Source: Patescibacteria group bacterium
GTDB lineage: Bacteria; Patescibacteriota; Minisyncoccia; JAHIHE01
NCBI GenBank assembly: GCA_018899995.1
Contig: JAHIHE010000013.1
Location: 1 to 5,562, forward strand
Reading direction: 5' to 3'
DNA length: 5,562 nucleotides
The notes below the pieces were generated by a model. The model was not told the DNA's origin, did not search any database, and saw only the letters and a program-made list of their open reading frames with translations. Every line of letters begins with the position of its first letter. The stretch's first letter is position 1. The position numbers and the translations under genes are program-made. Below are positions 1 to 4,742 of the stretch, piece by piece.

Positions 1-2
1 AC

Positions 3-500
3 ACCGGCTCATTTCAGCACTCAAACACTTCGCCAAAATCTTTTCGAATTGTTTCTCTTCTGGTTAAAAAAGGCGTAAATCTAAAAAAAACAGCGGAACA
101 ATTATTCAAAAAAAGGGAGTTCGACGGCTCTTTAAAAATATGGGGAAAGGTTCTGAGCAGAGTATCCGTGGACGCTCAAACTAAAATGGCTTTTTCTTAT
201 GTCTCGCAAGATGATCTTAAAAAATACAATTCCAACGAAGATGAATTAAGCGGATTAATAAATCTCTTGGCGGGAATACCGGAAAGCAGGTTTTCGCTTC
301 TGTTGATAGAAACTAAATTCGGAAAGGTAAGAGGAAGCATGCGCTCGGAGCTTTACAAGGGCGTGGATGTCGCGAAAATCGCCCAAGCTTTCGGCGGAGG
401 CGGCCATAAATTAGCCGCCGGATTTGAAGTGGAAGGAAAAATCAAAGATAAAGAAAAAGAAATAAAAGAAAAAATCGCGGAAAAGCTGTTGAAACAATGA
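3..500 (+). CDS. nrnA: DHH-family oligoribonuclease / pAp phosphatase (NrnA-like), C-terminal half; 5' end outside window
   Basis: The reading frame is open from the window edge to TGA at 498-500 and gives 165 residues, about half of the usual 310-330. It begins with TGSFQHSNTSP, which matches the end of the DHH domain in NrnA-type enzymes (usually DTGSF-x-x-SNT). It ends with the DHHA1 substrate-binding motif GGGGHKLAAGF at visible residues 131-141 (bases 393-425). Family members are cytoplasmic, metal-dependent phosphoesterases that degrade 2-5-nt RNA remnants to mononucleotides and dephosphorylate pAp. The GTG at 168 is an internal valine and not the start, because homology continues upstream of it. 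The C-terminus is a lysine/glutamate-rich helix. The metal-binding DHH motifs lie outside the window, so activity cannot be judged. The family call is secure. The exact substrate preference (NrnA versus another DHH/DHHA1 enzyme) is inferred. Confidence 0.9.
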   Translation, partial: TGSFQHSNTSPKSFRIVSLLVKKGVNLKKTAEQLFKKREFDGSLKIWGKVLSRVSVDAQTKMAFSYVSQDDLKKYNSNEDELSGLINLLAGIPESRFSLLLIETKFGKVRGSMRSELYKGVDVAKIAQAFGGGGHKLAAGFEVEGKIKDKEKEIKEKIAEKLLKQ

Positions 501-530
501 TAATTTATCGCTAATCAATCGCGAATAAAT

Positions 531-575
531 AATTCAAGAAGCTTCTTCCCGATCAATAACGCATCTTGAATTTTT
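531..575 (+). terminator. weak candidate terminator after the nrnA-like gene
   Basis: AATTCAAGA (531-539) pairs perfectly with TCTTGAATT (564-572), leaving a 24-nt loop, and is followed by only three more T residues. The inner AAGAAGCTTCTT is itself palindromic. The loop is long and the T run short, so this is a tentative call. It also overlaps the proposed tRNA promoter. Confidence 0.25.
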
Positions 576-594
576 CAGCAAATAATCCTAAAAT
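566..594 (+). promoter_or_regulatory. candidate sigma-70-type promoter for the tRNA pair
   Basis: A TTGAAT -35 box (566-571) and a TAAAAT -10 box (589-594) are separated by 17 bp. The predicted start, near 601, lies about 9 bases before the first base of tRNA-Cys, as expected for a tRNA operon with a short leader. No other equally good promoter is seen before the tRNA genes. Confidence 0.45.
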
Positions 595-609
595 AGAAAA
601 GTATTCTTC

Positions 610-680
610 GGCCACGTAGCCAAGTGGTAAGGCGGGAGTCTGCAAAACTCTTATCGGCAGTTCGATTCTGCCCGTGGCCT
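610..680 (+). tRNA. tRNA-Cys (anticodon GCA)
   Basis: A full cloverleaf can be drawn. The acceptor stem GGCCACG (610-616) pairs with CGTGGCC (673-679), with U680 as discriminator, the base typical of tRNA-Cys. The D arm is GCC-AAGTGGTAA-GGC. The anticodon stem GGAGT/ACTCT encloses loop CTGCAAA, which places GCA at 642-644. The T arm is GGCAG-TTCGATT-CTGCC, and the variable loop is 4 nt. CCA is not encoded, because the next bases are CAAA, so the CCA-adding enzyme must supply it. The gene lies 66 bases before tRNA-Leu on the same strand and is probably cotranscribed with it. Confidence 0.97.
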
Positions 681-746
681 CAAAAATCATTTTAACATTT
701 TAACATACTAACATTTTAACAAAATATAAACCCCTTTTAATGAAAC

Positions 747-830
747 GGCTCAGTGGTGGAATTGGCATACACGCGACACTTAAAATGTCGTGTCCTTACG
801 GACTTGTGGGTTCGACTCCCACCTGAGCCA
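747..830 (+). tRNA. tRNA-Leu (anticodon TAA)
   Basis: This is an 84-nt class II tRNA with a long variable arm. The acceptor stem GGCTCAG (747-753) pairs with CTGAGCC (823-829), with discriminator A830, as expected for Leu. The anticodon stem CGACA/TGTCG encloses loop CTTAAAA, giving anticodon TAA at 781-783. The variable arm TGTCC-TTAC-GGACT forms a short hairpin. The T arm is GTGGG-TTCGACT-CCCAC. CCA is not encoded (CTAA follows). The gene decodes UUA and, by wobble, UUG. It probably forms one transcript with tRNA-Cys; only short CATTTTAAC-type repeats lie between them. The poly-A/AGCT/poly-T stretch after it (845-860) is a weak candidate terminator. Confidence 0.97.
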
Positions 831-860
831 CTAATAATAATTTTTAAAAAAAGCTTTTTT

Positions 861-897
861 GTCATTGAGAGTCCTGTACTCAAGAAGAAACAATCTC
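861..897 (+). repeat. intergenic repeat, TGTCATTG...CAATCTC type, diverged copy
   Basis: The copy opens with GTCATTGAGAG and closes with AAACAATCTC, the same ends as the better preserved copy at 1662-1738. The ATTG and CAAT ends are complementary, so it can fold back on itself. The middle is diverged. No coding potential is credible here: a frame running through it also runs through tRNA-Leu. Confidence 0.55.
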
Positions 898-904
898 TTT
901 TTTC

Positions 905-940
905 TGTCATTGTGAGAAGCCCAGCAGGACGGCGCGACGG
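905..940 (+). repeat. left half of the same intergenic repeat
   Basis: TGTCATTGTGAGAAGCC at 905-921 matches the left part of the repeat, followed by a GC-rich stretch ending GCGACGG. The expected right end (AAGCAATCT) is missing here, but GCAATCTATA appears at 1061-1070. This suggests the element was interrupted or rearranged by the roughly 120 bases that now carry the hicBA promoter. Confidence 0.5.
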
Positions 941-963
941 ATAAACATATTTCGCGCGTACTT

Positions 964-992
964 TTGTAAATTAACTTATATTGTGTTATAAT
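964..992 (+). promoter_or_regulatory. candidate promoter of the plus-strand hicBA operon
   Basis: TTGTAA (964-969) and TATAAT (987-992) are 17 bp apart, giving a leader of about 70 nt before hicB. A second possibility inside that leader is TTGACA (1009-1014), 17 bp before the poorer CACAAT (1032-1037). TTGTG..TATA at 981-990 is partly inverted at 1025-1036 (TATAgcgCACAA), which could be an operator half-site pair; this last point is speculative. Confidence 0.5.
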
Positions 993-1069
993 TATCGCAG
1001 ACTGACCATTGACAAAACTTTGGTTATAGCGCACAATCGAAAGTCCAATATTATAATAATGCAATCTAT

Positions 1070-1420
1070 ATGTCATTCACAAGGTTATACAATTTAATAT
1101 TTAAGGAAGATATTATTACAGAAGTTTTGATAGCGAATAAAGGCAAATTTCCCGATAATATTTCTGTTTCCATCGCGCCATCGCAAGACGGGGGTTATAT
1201 TGTTAATATTAACGAATTACCGGGTTGCATCACTCAAGCCGAAAACGGCAAAGAAATTTTTGAAATGGTTAATGATGCGTTATATGCTTACTTTGAAGTT
1301 CCAAAAGATTACCAACCCTTTATGCCTGTATTTTTTCCTCCCGAAAACGAAAGGAAGCAATTTAATATTGAAATTCCAAATCAATACTTAAATAAAAATT
1401 TAGTTTTTCAAAGAACTTAA
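1070..1420 (+). CDS. hicB: HicB-family antitoxin (longer type)
   Basis: The 116-residue protein has the HicB fold signature: a strand with GGYIVNI (41-47), the turn ELPGC (49-53) and TQAENGKEIFEMVNDALYAY (55-74). Family members are partly degraded RNase-H-like antitoxins that cover the HicA active site and repress their own operon. The N-terminal extension (YNLIFKEDIITEVLIANKGK) and the C-terminal tail make it longer than the minimal HicB on the right side of the window, and the two belong to different subfamilies. No helix-turn-helix or ribbon-helix-helix domain is obvious. The gene stops at TAA 1418-1420 and shares its last base with the hicA ATG. The chosen ATG has no Shine-Dalgarno and sits at the end of a repeat (GCAATCTATA), so a later TTG start near 1126, behind AAGGAAG, is possible but would drop conserved-looking sequence. 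Confidence 0.85.
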   Translation: MSFTRLYNLIFKEDIITEVLIANKGKFPDNISVSIAPSQDGGYIVNINELPGCITQAENGKEIFEMVNDALYAYFEVPKDYQPFMPVFFPPENERKQFNIEIPNQYLNKNLVFQRT

Positions 1421-1653
1421 TGGGTATTTTTTCATTTCCTTGCAAAAGAAAAAAACTGATAAACGCTCTTAGAAAACTTGGATTAGTCGTGGAAAACGGT
1501 TCGAAACACGATTTGGCAAAATGCGTTCATAATGGCGGTAAAACAACAATTCCAAGACATAATGAAATCAAGCGAGAAATAGTAAAAAGTATCGCTGATT
1601 TTTTATTGGATAAAGAATTTGAAAAAGAGAAATTATTGGATTTATTGAAATAG
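1420..1653 (+). CDS. hicA: HicA-family toxin (mRNA interferase)
   Basis: The 77-residue protein matches the small dsRBD-like HicA/YcfA fold: a first helix KKLINALRKLG (11-21), strand VVENGSKHDLAKC (23-35) with the catalytic-type histidine in GSKH (His30), then TTIPRHNEIKREIVKSI (42-58) and an acidic/lysine helical tail. HicA toxins bind and cleave mRNA and are neutralised by HicB. The antitoxin-first order and the TAATG overlap with hicB imply coupled translation. The sequence differs from the usual family pattern by having SKH where many have SHH/SHE, and by a longer C-terminal helix. The reading frame and the histidine look intact, so it may be active. No clear hairpin-plus-T terminator follows; a palindromic repeat begins 9 bases after the stop. 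Confidence 0.85.
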   Translation: MGIFSFPCKRKKLINALRKLGLVVENGSKHDLAKCVHNGGKTTIPRHNEIKREIVKSIADFLLDKEFEKEKLLDLLK

Positions 1654-1661
1654 TTTTTTTC

Positions 1662-1738
1662 TATCATTGCGCCTTCGATTGCACTCAGGCCATGAGCGAA
1701 GTCGAATGGGAGAAGCCGAAGCGACGAAGCAATCTATA
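1662..1738 (+). repeat. intergenic repeat split by a second palindromic element
   Basis: The left piece TATCATTGCG (1662-1671) and the right piece AGAAGCCGAAGCGACGAAGC followed by AATCTATA (1711-1738) join into a continuous repeat of the same family as 861-897 and 905-940. Between them sit 39 bases (1672-1710) that fold as an imperfect hairpin: CCTTCGATTGCACTCA against TGAGCGAAGTCGAATGG around loop GGCCA. The arrangement looks like one palindromic repeat nested in another. It lies just after the hicA stop and could also act as an RNA structure there. Confidence 0.6.
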
Positions 1739-1925
1739 AATAGTTCAAAGTTCAAAATGCAAAATTCAAAGTTGCGCCTTGTTAAATAGTTGCAAGACAA
1801 ATTTAACAGGGTAAAGCTAAAAGTTTAAAGTTGCTGAATCCTTGCAAACTTTTAATTTTAAATTCGACTTTTAACTTTTCACTTTGAACTTTTAACTTAA
1901 GAACGAGATTGCTAGCATTGATGAC
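1739..1925. repeat. AT-rich low-complexity block with inverted structure
   Basis: This block is non-coding. The left part repeats AGTTCAAA/AAATTCAAAGTT units (1742-1773), and the right part carries the complementary theme ACTTTTAACTTTTCACTTTG (from 1867). Two clear hairpins lie within: CCTTGTTAAAT (1777-1787) with ATTTAACAGG (1801-1810, one bulge), and TAAAAGTTT (1818-1826) with AAACTTTTA (1846-1854). The end, read on the minus strand (1925 to 1902), resembles a shortened copy of the GTCAT...AATG...GCAATCTC repeat. No gene was found in 1654-2153. Confidence 0.45.
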
Positions 1926-1944
1926 TTTATAAATTGATGTTGCC

Positions 1945-2103
1945 AAAAAAAAAGGGGGGGGCCGAAGGAAAGCATGCGGCTTCCGACGGGGTAAAAATTT
2001 TTGCCCGCCCTCGCCTGCCCCGTAGTGAACGCGAAGCGTTCTACTACTGGGGCTTTCCGCCGCCGCCGAATTTCGTATTTCGCTTTGCGAAATGCGGCGT
2101 CAA
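1945..2103. repeat. GC-rich palindromic repeat block, copy 1
   Basis: An A9 run followed by a G8 run (1945-1961) leads into a GC-rich block with three hairpins. The first is an imperfect one at 1962-1990. The second, at 2018-2052, pairs CCCCGTAGTGAACGC with GCGTTCTACTACTGGGG with two single-base bulges. The third is perfect: ATTTCGC-TTT-GCGAAAT at 2077-2093. The 20 bases at 2054-2073 occur exactly, in opposite orientation, at 4048-4067 on the other side of the large gene. The base composition contrasts strongly with the AT-rich surroundings. Open frames across this block on both strands are short and look accidental. Confidence 0.65.
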
Positions 2104-2115
2104 GAATTTTGTTGA

Positions 2116-2143
2116 TTAAATTCATTTCATTTGATAGTATAAT
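2116..2143 (+). promoter_or_regulatory. candidate promoter for the XRE remnant and the large gene
   Basis: TATAAT at 2138-2143 is a perfect -10 box, about 80 bases before the start of the large gene. The best -35 at normal spacing is the weak TTAAAT (2116-2121, 16 bp). TTGATT (2112-2117) is better in sequence but 20 bp away. Confidence 0.35.
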
Positions 2144-2153
2144 AATAGTTGTT

Positions 2154-2228
2154 AATAAACCAAGCGTCCAAACTATGGCAAAAATCGCCAAGGCGTTGGG
2201 CGTTTCAATTGAGGAGCTAATAAAATGA
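2154..2228 (+). pseudogene. C-terminal remnant of an XRE/Cro-type helix-turn-helix gene
   Basis: The frame reads NKPSVQTMAKIAKALGVSIE and then ELIK before TGA at 2226-2228. This is the typical end of an HTH_3 (Cro/C1, XRE) domain, whose usual form is NPSxxTLxKIAKALGVSxxELxK. The recognition helix and everything before it are missing: upstream of about 2154 the frame runs into a promoter-like TATAAT and then GC-rich repeats, with no homologous residues. What remains cannot form a DNA-binding domain. The ATG at 2175 would still give a 17-residue peptide whose stop overlaps the next start as ATGA, so the remnant could act as a leader that delivers ribosomes to the large gene. Homology is clear; any present role is inference. 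Confidence 0.7.
2211..2216 (+). promoter_or_regulatory. Shine-Dalgarno deciding the start of the large gene
   Basis: GAGGAG lies 8 bases before ATG 2225-2227. It supports this start over the in-frame ATG at 2252 (Met10), which has no such sequence. The same bases encode Glu-Glu of the XRE remnant. Confidence 0.7.
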
Positions 2229-3934
2229 AAAATATTTTTTCTATTGCGGTCATGAAGCCCAAATACATCTTTTTATTAGCGATTGCGGTTATTTTGGTTT
2301 TAGCGATTATAACTATTTTTATTGGCAGTCGCGCGAATAAGCAACTGCCCGGACAATCGCCGCAACAAAACACTGCATCTAGCACTGTCTCTGACCTCAA
2401 CACTACTTCCCCCGTCAATGAATCCGCCAACGCAAAACCGTTATTTGGAACGATGATCGCTTTTGATATAAACGGCGCAGCCGCGGCAATGGGCGCGGTT
2501 GATGCTCTCCAAAAGGGTTGGACTGAATTCAGAAAAGATAATTCGGCCTATCAGAATTTTAAAAGCAATTTTAAAAAAATTATTCAAGACCGCGCAAAGC
2601 TTGTTAAAGAGACGGGGTTTTCTCTTGACCGTGGAAGTTTCAGTTATTTTACATGGAATGTTATTGAACCCCAAAAAGGGCAATTTGATTGGGAATTGAC
2701 CGATCTTTATGCCCAAGGAGCTTCGAATGCCGGTGTTAAAATCTCCGCCGTTATTCAGCCTTTTGCCAGTTGGGATCAAAAAAACACGTCGCCCCTTACT
2801 AACTGCAATGCCTTGGATTTCGCTTATTACGATTATAAAGCGGGTCCGCCGAATGATCTTGCCGAATATGAAATTTTTTTGACAAAAACAGTTGAGCGTT
2901 ATAAAGATAAAGTCGCCGTTTGGGAGATTGGCAATGAATACGATGGCCGGTGTGGCGGATATGAAAATAATCCCCAAGGATATTTTAATCTGCTTAAAAT
3001 TTCCTCGGAAACAATCAAAAAAGTTGATCCTCAAGCCAAGGTGACCAACGGTGGCGCTTTGGAATTTTCTGATAACAGCATTAGAAATTTCTGGACTAAA
3101 TTTTTTCAGCTTGGCGGCGGTCAATACATTGATTACTTTAATTTACATTACAACACCGAACGCAGCCAGAACCCCAAGTTGGACCCCGCCATCTTTCAAG
3201 AAAAATTAATATTCTTCAACAGTCTTATGGAGAAAAATGGCGGTAAAAAACCTCTGTACCTGACTGAATTTGGCATTTATTCTGGATCGCCATCTTCTCA
3301 ACTGATCAGTCAACCGGCTCAAGAATCGGGTCAAGTCCAGACAAATTTACCAACACAGCAAACACCGCTTAAACAATCTTCAAATCAACCGTCTGGTGAC
3401 AAATGCGGCGATGGGATTTGCGATGATTTTGAAAAACAAAATCCAAATGTGTGTCCGAAAGATTGCCAAACAGGTGTTCAACAACCGACTCAACAGCCGC
3501 AATCGGAAAAATCAATTCCAATTCAAAGTCTTCCAAAAGTAAGTCAAGAATTTCAAGCCGCCTTATATTTTAAAGATTCTATTATTGCTTTTGCCAGTGG
3601 CGTTAATACGATCTTCATTGATATGGTTGGCCCAGACGATAATATTGTTGGCTCTTCAGCGGCGTTTAATACCGAAGGCCGGCCGCGACTTTTTCTTACC
3701 ACTTTAAAAACTATTGCAAGCAAAATTAGCGGTTTTTCCAAGGTAGAAAAAATTGCCGACTCGCAATACAAATTTACCGCCGGTAATAAAATTATCTACG
3801 CGTTATGGTCAGGAATGTTTCCTAAAGAAATTTCAGGCAAAGTAAAAGTAACGGATATGAAAGGACAGGAACAGTTTATGGACGCAACGAAAATAAAATT
3901 AAAAGCAGATCAGCCGGTTTTAATTGAATTATAG
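2225..3934 (+). CDS. membrane-anchored clan GH-A glycoside-hydrolase-like protein with a cysteine-motif insert
   Basis: The 569-residue protein starts with a short basic segment and one hydrophobic helix (residues 14-34) with no lipobox cysteine, which predicts an anchored protein facing outward. A low-complexity spacer (36-70) leads into a TIM-barrel-like domain (about 72-470). Visible clan GH-A signs are Arg136, WNVIEPQKGQFDW (144-156), AVWEIGNEYDG (231-241) with predicted acid/base Glu238, FNLHY (305-309), and KPLYLTEFG (342-350) with predicted nucleophile Glu348. Residues 357-437 are a Gln/Pro/Ser-rich insert holding CGDGICDDFEKQNP and CPKDC (Cys394, 399, 410, 414). A final barrel strand (IIAFASGVNTIFIDM) and a beta-rich C-terminal domain (about 505-569) follow, as in GH39/GH5-like enzymes. 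The protein probably cleaves or binds a polysaccharide at the cell surface. Family number and substrate cannot be assigned. The gene stands alone between repeat blocks. Confidence 0.8.
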   Translation: MKNIFSIAVMKPKYIFLLAIAVILVLAIITIFIGSRANKQLPGQSPQQNTASSTVSDLNTTSPVNESANAKPLFGTMIAFDINGAAAAMGAVDALQKGWTEFRKDNSAYQNFKSNFKKIIQDRAKLVKETGFSLDRGSFSYFTWNVIEPQKGQFDWELTDLYAQGASNAGVKISAVIQPFASWDQKNTSPLTNCNALDFAYYDYKAGPPNDLAEYEIFLTKTVERYKDKVAVWEIGNEYDGRCGGYENNPQGYFNLLKISSETIKKVDPQAKVTNGGALEFSDNSIRNFWTKFFQLGGGQYIDYFNLHYNTERSQNPKLDPAIFQEKLIFFNSLMEKNGGKKPLYLTEFGIYSGSPSSQLISQPAQESGQVQTNLPTQQTPLKQSSNQPSGDKCGDGICDDFEKQNPNVCPKDCQTGVQQPTQQPQSEKSIPIQSLPKVSQEFQAALYFKDSIIAFASGVNTIFIDMVGPDDNIVGSSAAFNTEGRPRLFLTTLKTIASKISGFSKVEKIADSQYKFTAGNKIIYALWSGMFPKEISGKVKVTDMKGQEQFMDATKIKLKADQPVLIEL

Positions 3935-3988
3935 AAATAGCAAAAGAATTTTCCGCCAAAGAACAAAACCTATAAACTTTAATTAAAG

Positions 3989-4085
3989 CGGCGCGCCAGT
4001 TTCACCGGCAAGCCCCAGCAGCAGAACTCCGTTCGCTACGGGGTAAAAAATTCGGCGGCGGCGGAAAAGCGAAAGCGCGGCGCAA
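3989..4085. repeat. GC-rich palindromic repeat block, copy 2 (inverted relative to copy 1)
   Basis: GCGGCGCGCCAGTTTCACCG opens the block. A hairpin at 4013-4043 pairs CCCCAGCAGCAGAAC with GTTCGCTACGGGG around loop TCC. It is followed by TAAAA and AAATTCGGCGGCGGCGGAAA (4048-4067), the exact reverse complement of 2054-2073. The hairpin is the opposite-strand counterpart of 2018-2052, with pair-preserving changes. The block is non-coding and lies between the stop of the large gene and its terminator. Confidence 0.65.
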
Positions 4086-4100
4086 ATAAATATAATTTTA

Positions 4101-4127
4101 AAAAAAGCTTACCATTTAAGCTTTTTT
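4101..4127. terminator. bidirectional intrinsic terminator between convergent genes
   Basis: AAAAAAGCTTA (4101-4111) pairs perfectly with TAAGCTTTTTT (4117-4127) around loop CCATT. Each strand ends in a run of six T. The site lies after the plus-strand large gene (stop 3934) and the minus-strand TA operon (last stop 4161), so it can serve both. Confidence 0.75.
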
Positions 4128-4160
4128 ATTTTCTCCCAACTTTTTAAAAATTATAAATTT

Positions 4161-4277
4161 TTAAAAACGATTTATGAATTCTCGCGGAGTAATAATTGGA
4201 ATATTTTGAAAAAATTTAAGTTTCAGCAAATGTTTGTCGCCGGAAATAATAACATTAGAATCAAGGACGACTTTCAT
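4161..4277 (-). pseudogene. PIN-family toxin with a large in-frame internal deletion
   Basis: The 38-codon frame starts MKVVLDSNVIIS, the N-terminus of PIN-domain (VapC-like) toxins with the first catalytic Asp (residue 6). It passes directly into GDKHLLKLKFFQNIPIITPR and EFINRF, the C-terminus of the same family, normally preceded by a strand like DYIVS. About 90-100 middle residues, which hold the other acidic metal ligands, are absent compared with the usual 130-145. The junction IIS-GDKH fits recombination between two short stretches encoding V/Y-IIS. The ATG overlaps the antitoxin TGA as ATGA (4274-4277), the normal layout of an antitoxin-toxin pair. A PIN RNase cannot work in this form. 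The frame is still open, so a small residual peptide may be made. The terminator at 4101-4127 follows. Confidence 0.8.
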
Positions 4278-4495
4278 TTTTTTACTTTTCGAACGGATAA
4301 AATCGCTTTGGCTATGTCTTTCTTGGAGATTCCTCTTGAAAGCGGTTTAATTTTTTGCCAAGTTGTCCAAAATTCAGGCTCCTGAATTTTTTTGACAATA
4401 ATCGTATCTTTGGTTTCTCTGATAAAAACTTCCGTATTTTTCCATTCCTTAGGCAAAACAATGCTTTGTCCGACAAGTTTAGTTTGGTAATTCAT
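4274..4495 (-). CDS. AbrB/MazE-like antitoxin of a PIN-toxin pair
   Basis: The 73-residue protein contains GQSIVLPKEWKNTEVFIRE (9-27) and DTIIVKKI (30-37), the swapped-hairpin (SpoVT-AbrB) pattern of small antitoxins that bind the operon DNA. The C-terminal tail, ending ISKKDIAKAILSVRKVKK, is the type that usually wraps into the toxin. It looks complete, with a strong promoter (TTGACA-16-TATAAT) about 25 bases before the ATG. Its stop overlaps the start of the PIN remnant (ATGA). With the toxin gutted, the antitoxin no longer has a working partner here. It could still repress its own promoter, or neutralise a related PIN toxin elsewhere in the genome; both are inferences. No Shine-Dalgarno is seen before the ATG. 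Confidence 0.7.
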   Translation of the reverse strand: MNYQTKLVGQSIVLPKEWKNTEVFIRETKDTIIVKKIQEPEFWTTWQKIKPLSRGISKKDIAKAILSVRKVKK

Positions 4496-4508
4496 AAAAT
4501 TATTTTTT

Positions 4509-4553
4509 AATTATATTTTCATTATACTCTTTCTAAGCTCAGTGTCAATTTTT
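4509..4553 (-). promoter_or_regulatory. promoter of the AbrB-PIN operon, twin of the right-hand hicBA promoter
   Basis: On the minus strand, TTGACA (4548-4543) and TATAAT (4526-4521) are 16 bp apart. Over 4509-4553 the sequence matches the hicBA promoter at 5344-5389 in about 40 of 46 aligned columns with one gap. Both -35 and -10 boxes are perfect consensus, so the promoter should be strong unless repressed. Confidence 0.8.
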
Positions 4554-4702
4554 AAAAAATCCTATCTCCTTAATCTTTTTCCCGCATTATAACCGGAATA
4601 ACGCTATTCCACCGCTTCATTTCTACAATTTAGATTGGGTTTCCAGCCACAACGAGATCCCGCTTAGACTGGACAAATTAACAATACAATAGTTTATAAA
4701 TA
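4554..4702. other. non-coding stretch, origin not recognised
   Basis: No credible gene is found here on either strand. It holds a short perfect hairpin, GGAATA-ACGC-TATTCC (4595-4610), and a mixed-composition segment (GATTGGGTTTCCAGCCACAA and CGAGATCCCGC, 4633-4663) that resembles a degenerate intergenic repeat. It separates the two minus-strand TA operons. Confidence 0.3.
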
Positions 4703-4740
4703 ATAAAAAAACGGCTTCTTTTCAGGGAGGCTGTTTTTTT
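4703..4740 (+). terminator. intrinsic terminator, better folded on the plus strand
   Basis: AACGGCTTC (4710-4718) pairs with GAGGCTGTT (4727-4735) around loop TTTTCAGG, inside an A-tract and a seven-T tract (4734-4740). Two of the nine pairs are G-U in plus-strand RNA but become A-C mismatches on the minus strand. Position alone suggests it ends the minus-strand hicBA/RelE-remnant operon, where it is also followed by a T run. The pairing favours plus-strand transcripts. Confidence 0.6.
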
Positions 4741-4742
4741 GT

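Noticed and set aside
753..944. 63-codon plus-strand frame
   Set aside because: It runs through tRNA-Leu and two intergenic repeat copies and has no protein-like features.
831..1076. 81-codon minus-strand frame
   Set aside because: It crosses repeat fragments and the hicBA promoter in antisense, with no family match visible.
1200..1391. 63-codon frame inside plus-strand hicB
   Set aside because: It is an alternative-frame shadow of hicB, whose own frame shows the HicB motif.
1662..2103. Possible CRISPR array in the repeat-rich intergenic region
   Set aside because: The repeats are palindromic, unequal in length and not regularly spaced, and no cas gene is present.
1892..2228. Open frames on both strands through the GC-rich block
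   Set aside because: They arise from hairpin repeats with few stop codons. Only the last 24 codons before 2228 look like protein, and these are reported as the XRE remnant.
2441..3124. 227-codon open frame on the minus strand
   Set aside because: It is fully antisense to the GH-A-like gene, its translation has no recognisable domain, and no ribosome-binding site or promoter is evident. It reflects the codon pattern of the real gene.
4633..4663. Possible tRNA or small RNA remnant
   Set aside because: The mixed-composition segment does not fold into tRNA arms and has no TTCGA-type T loop.
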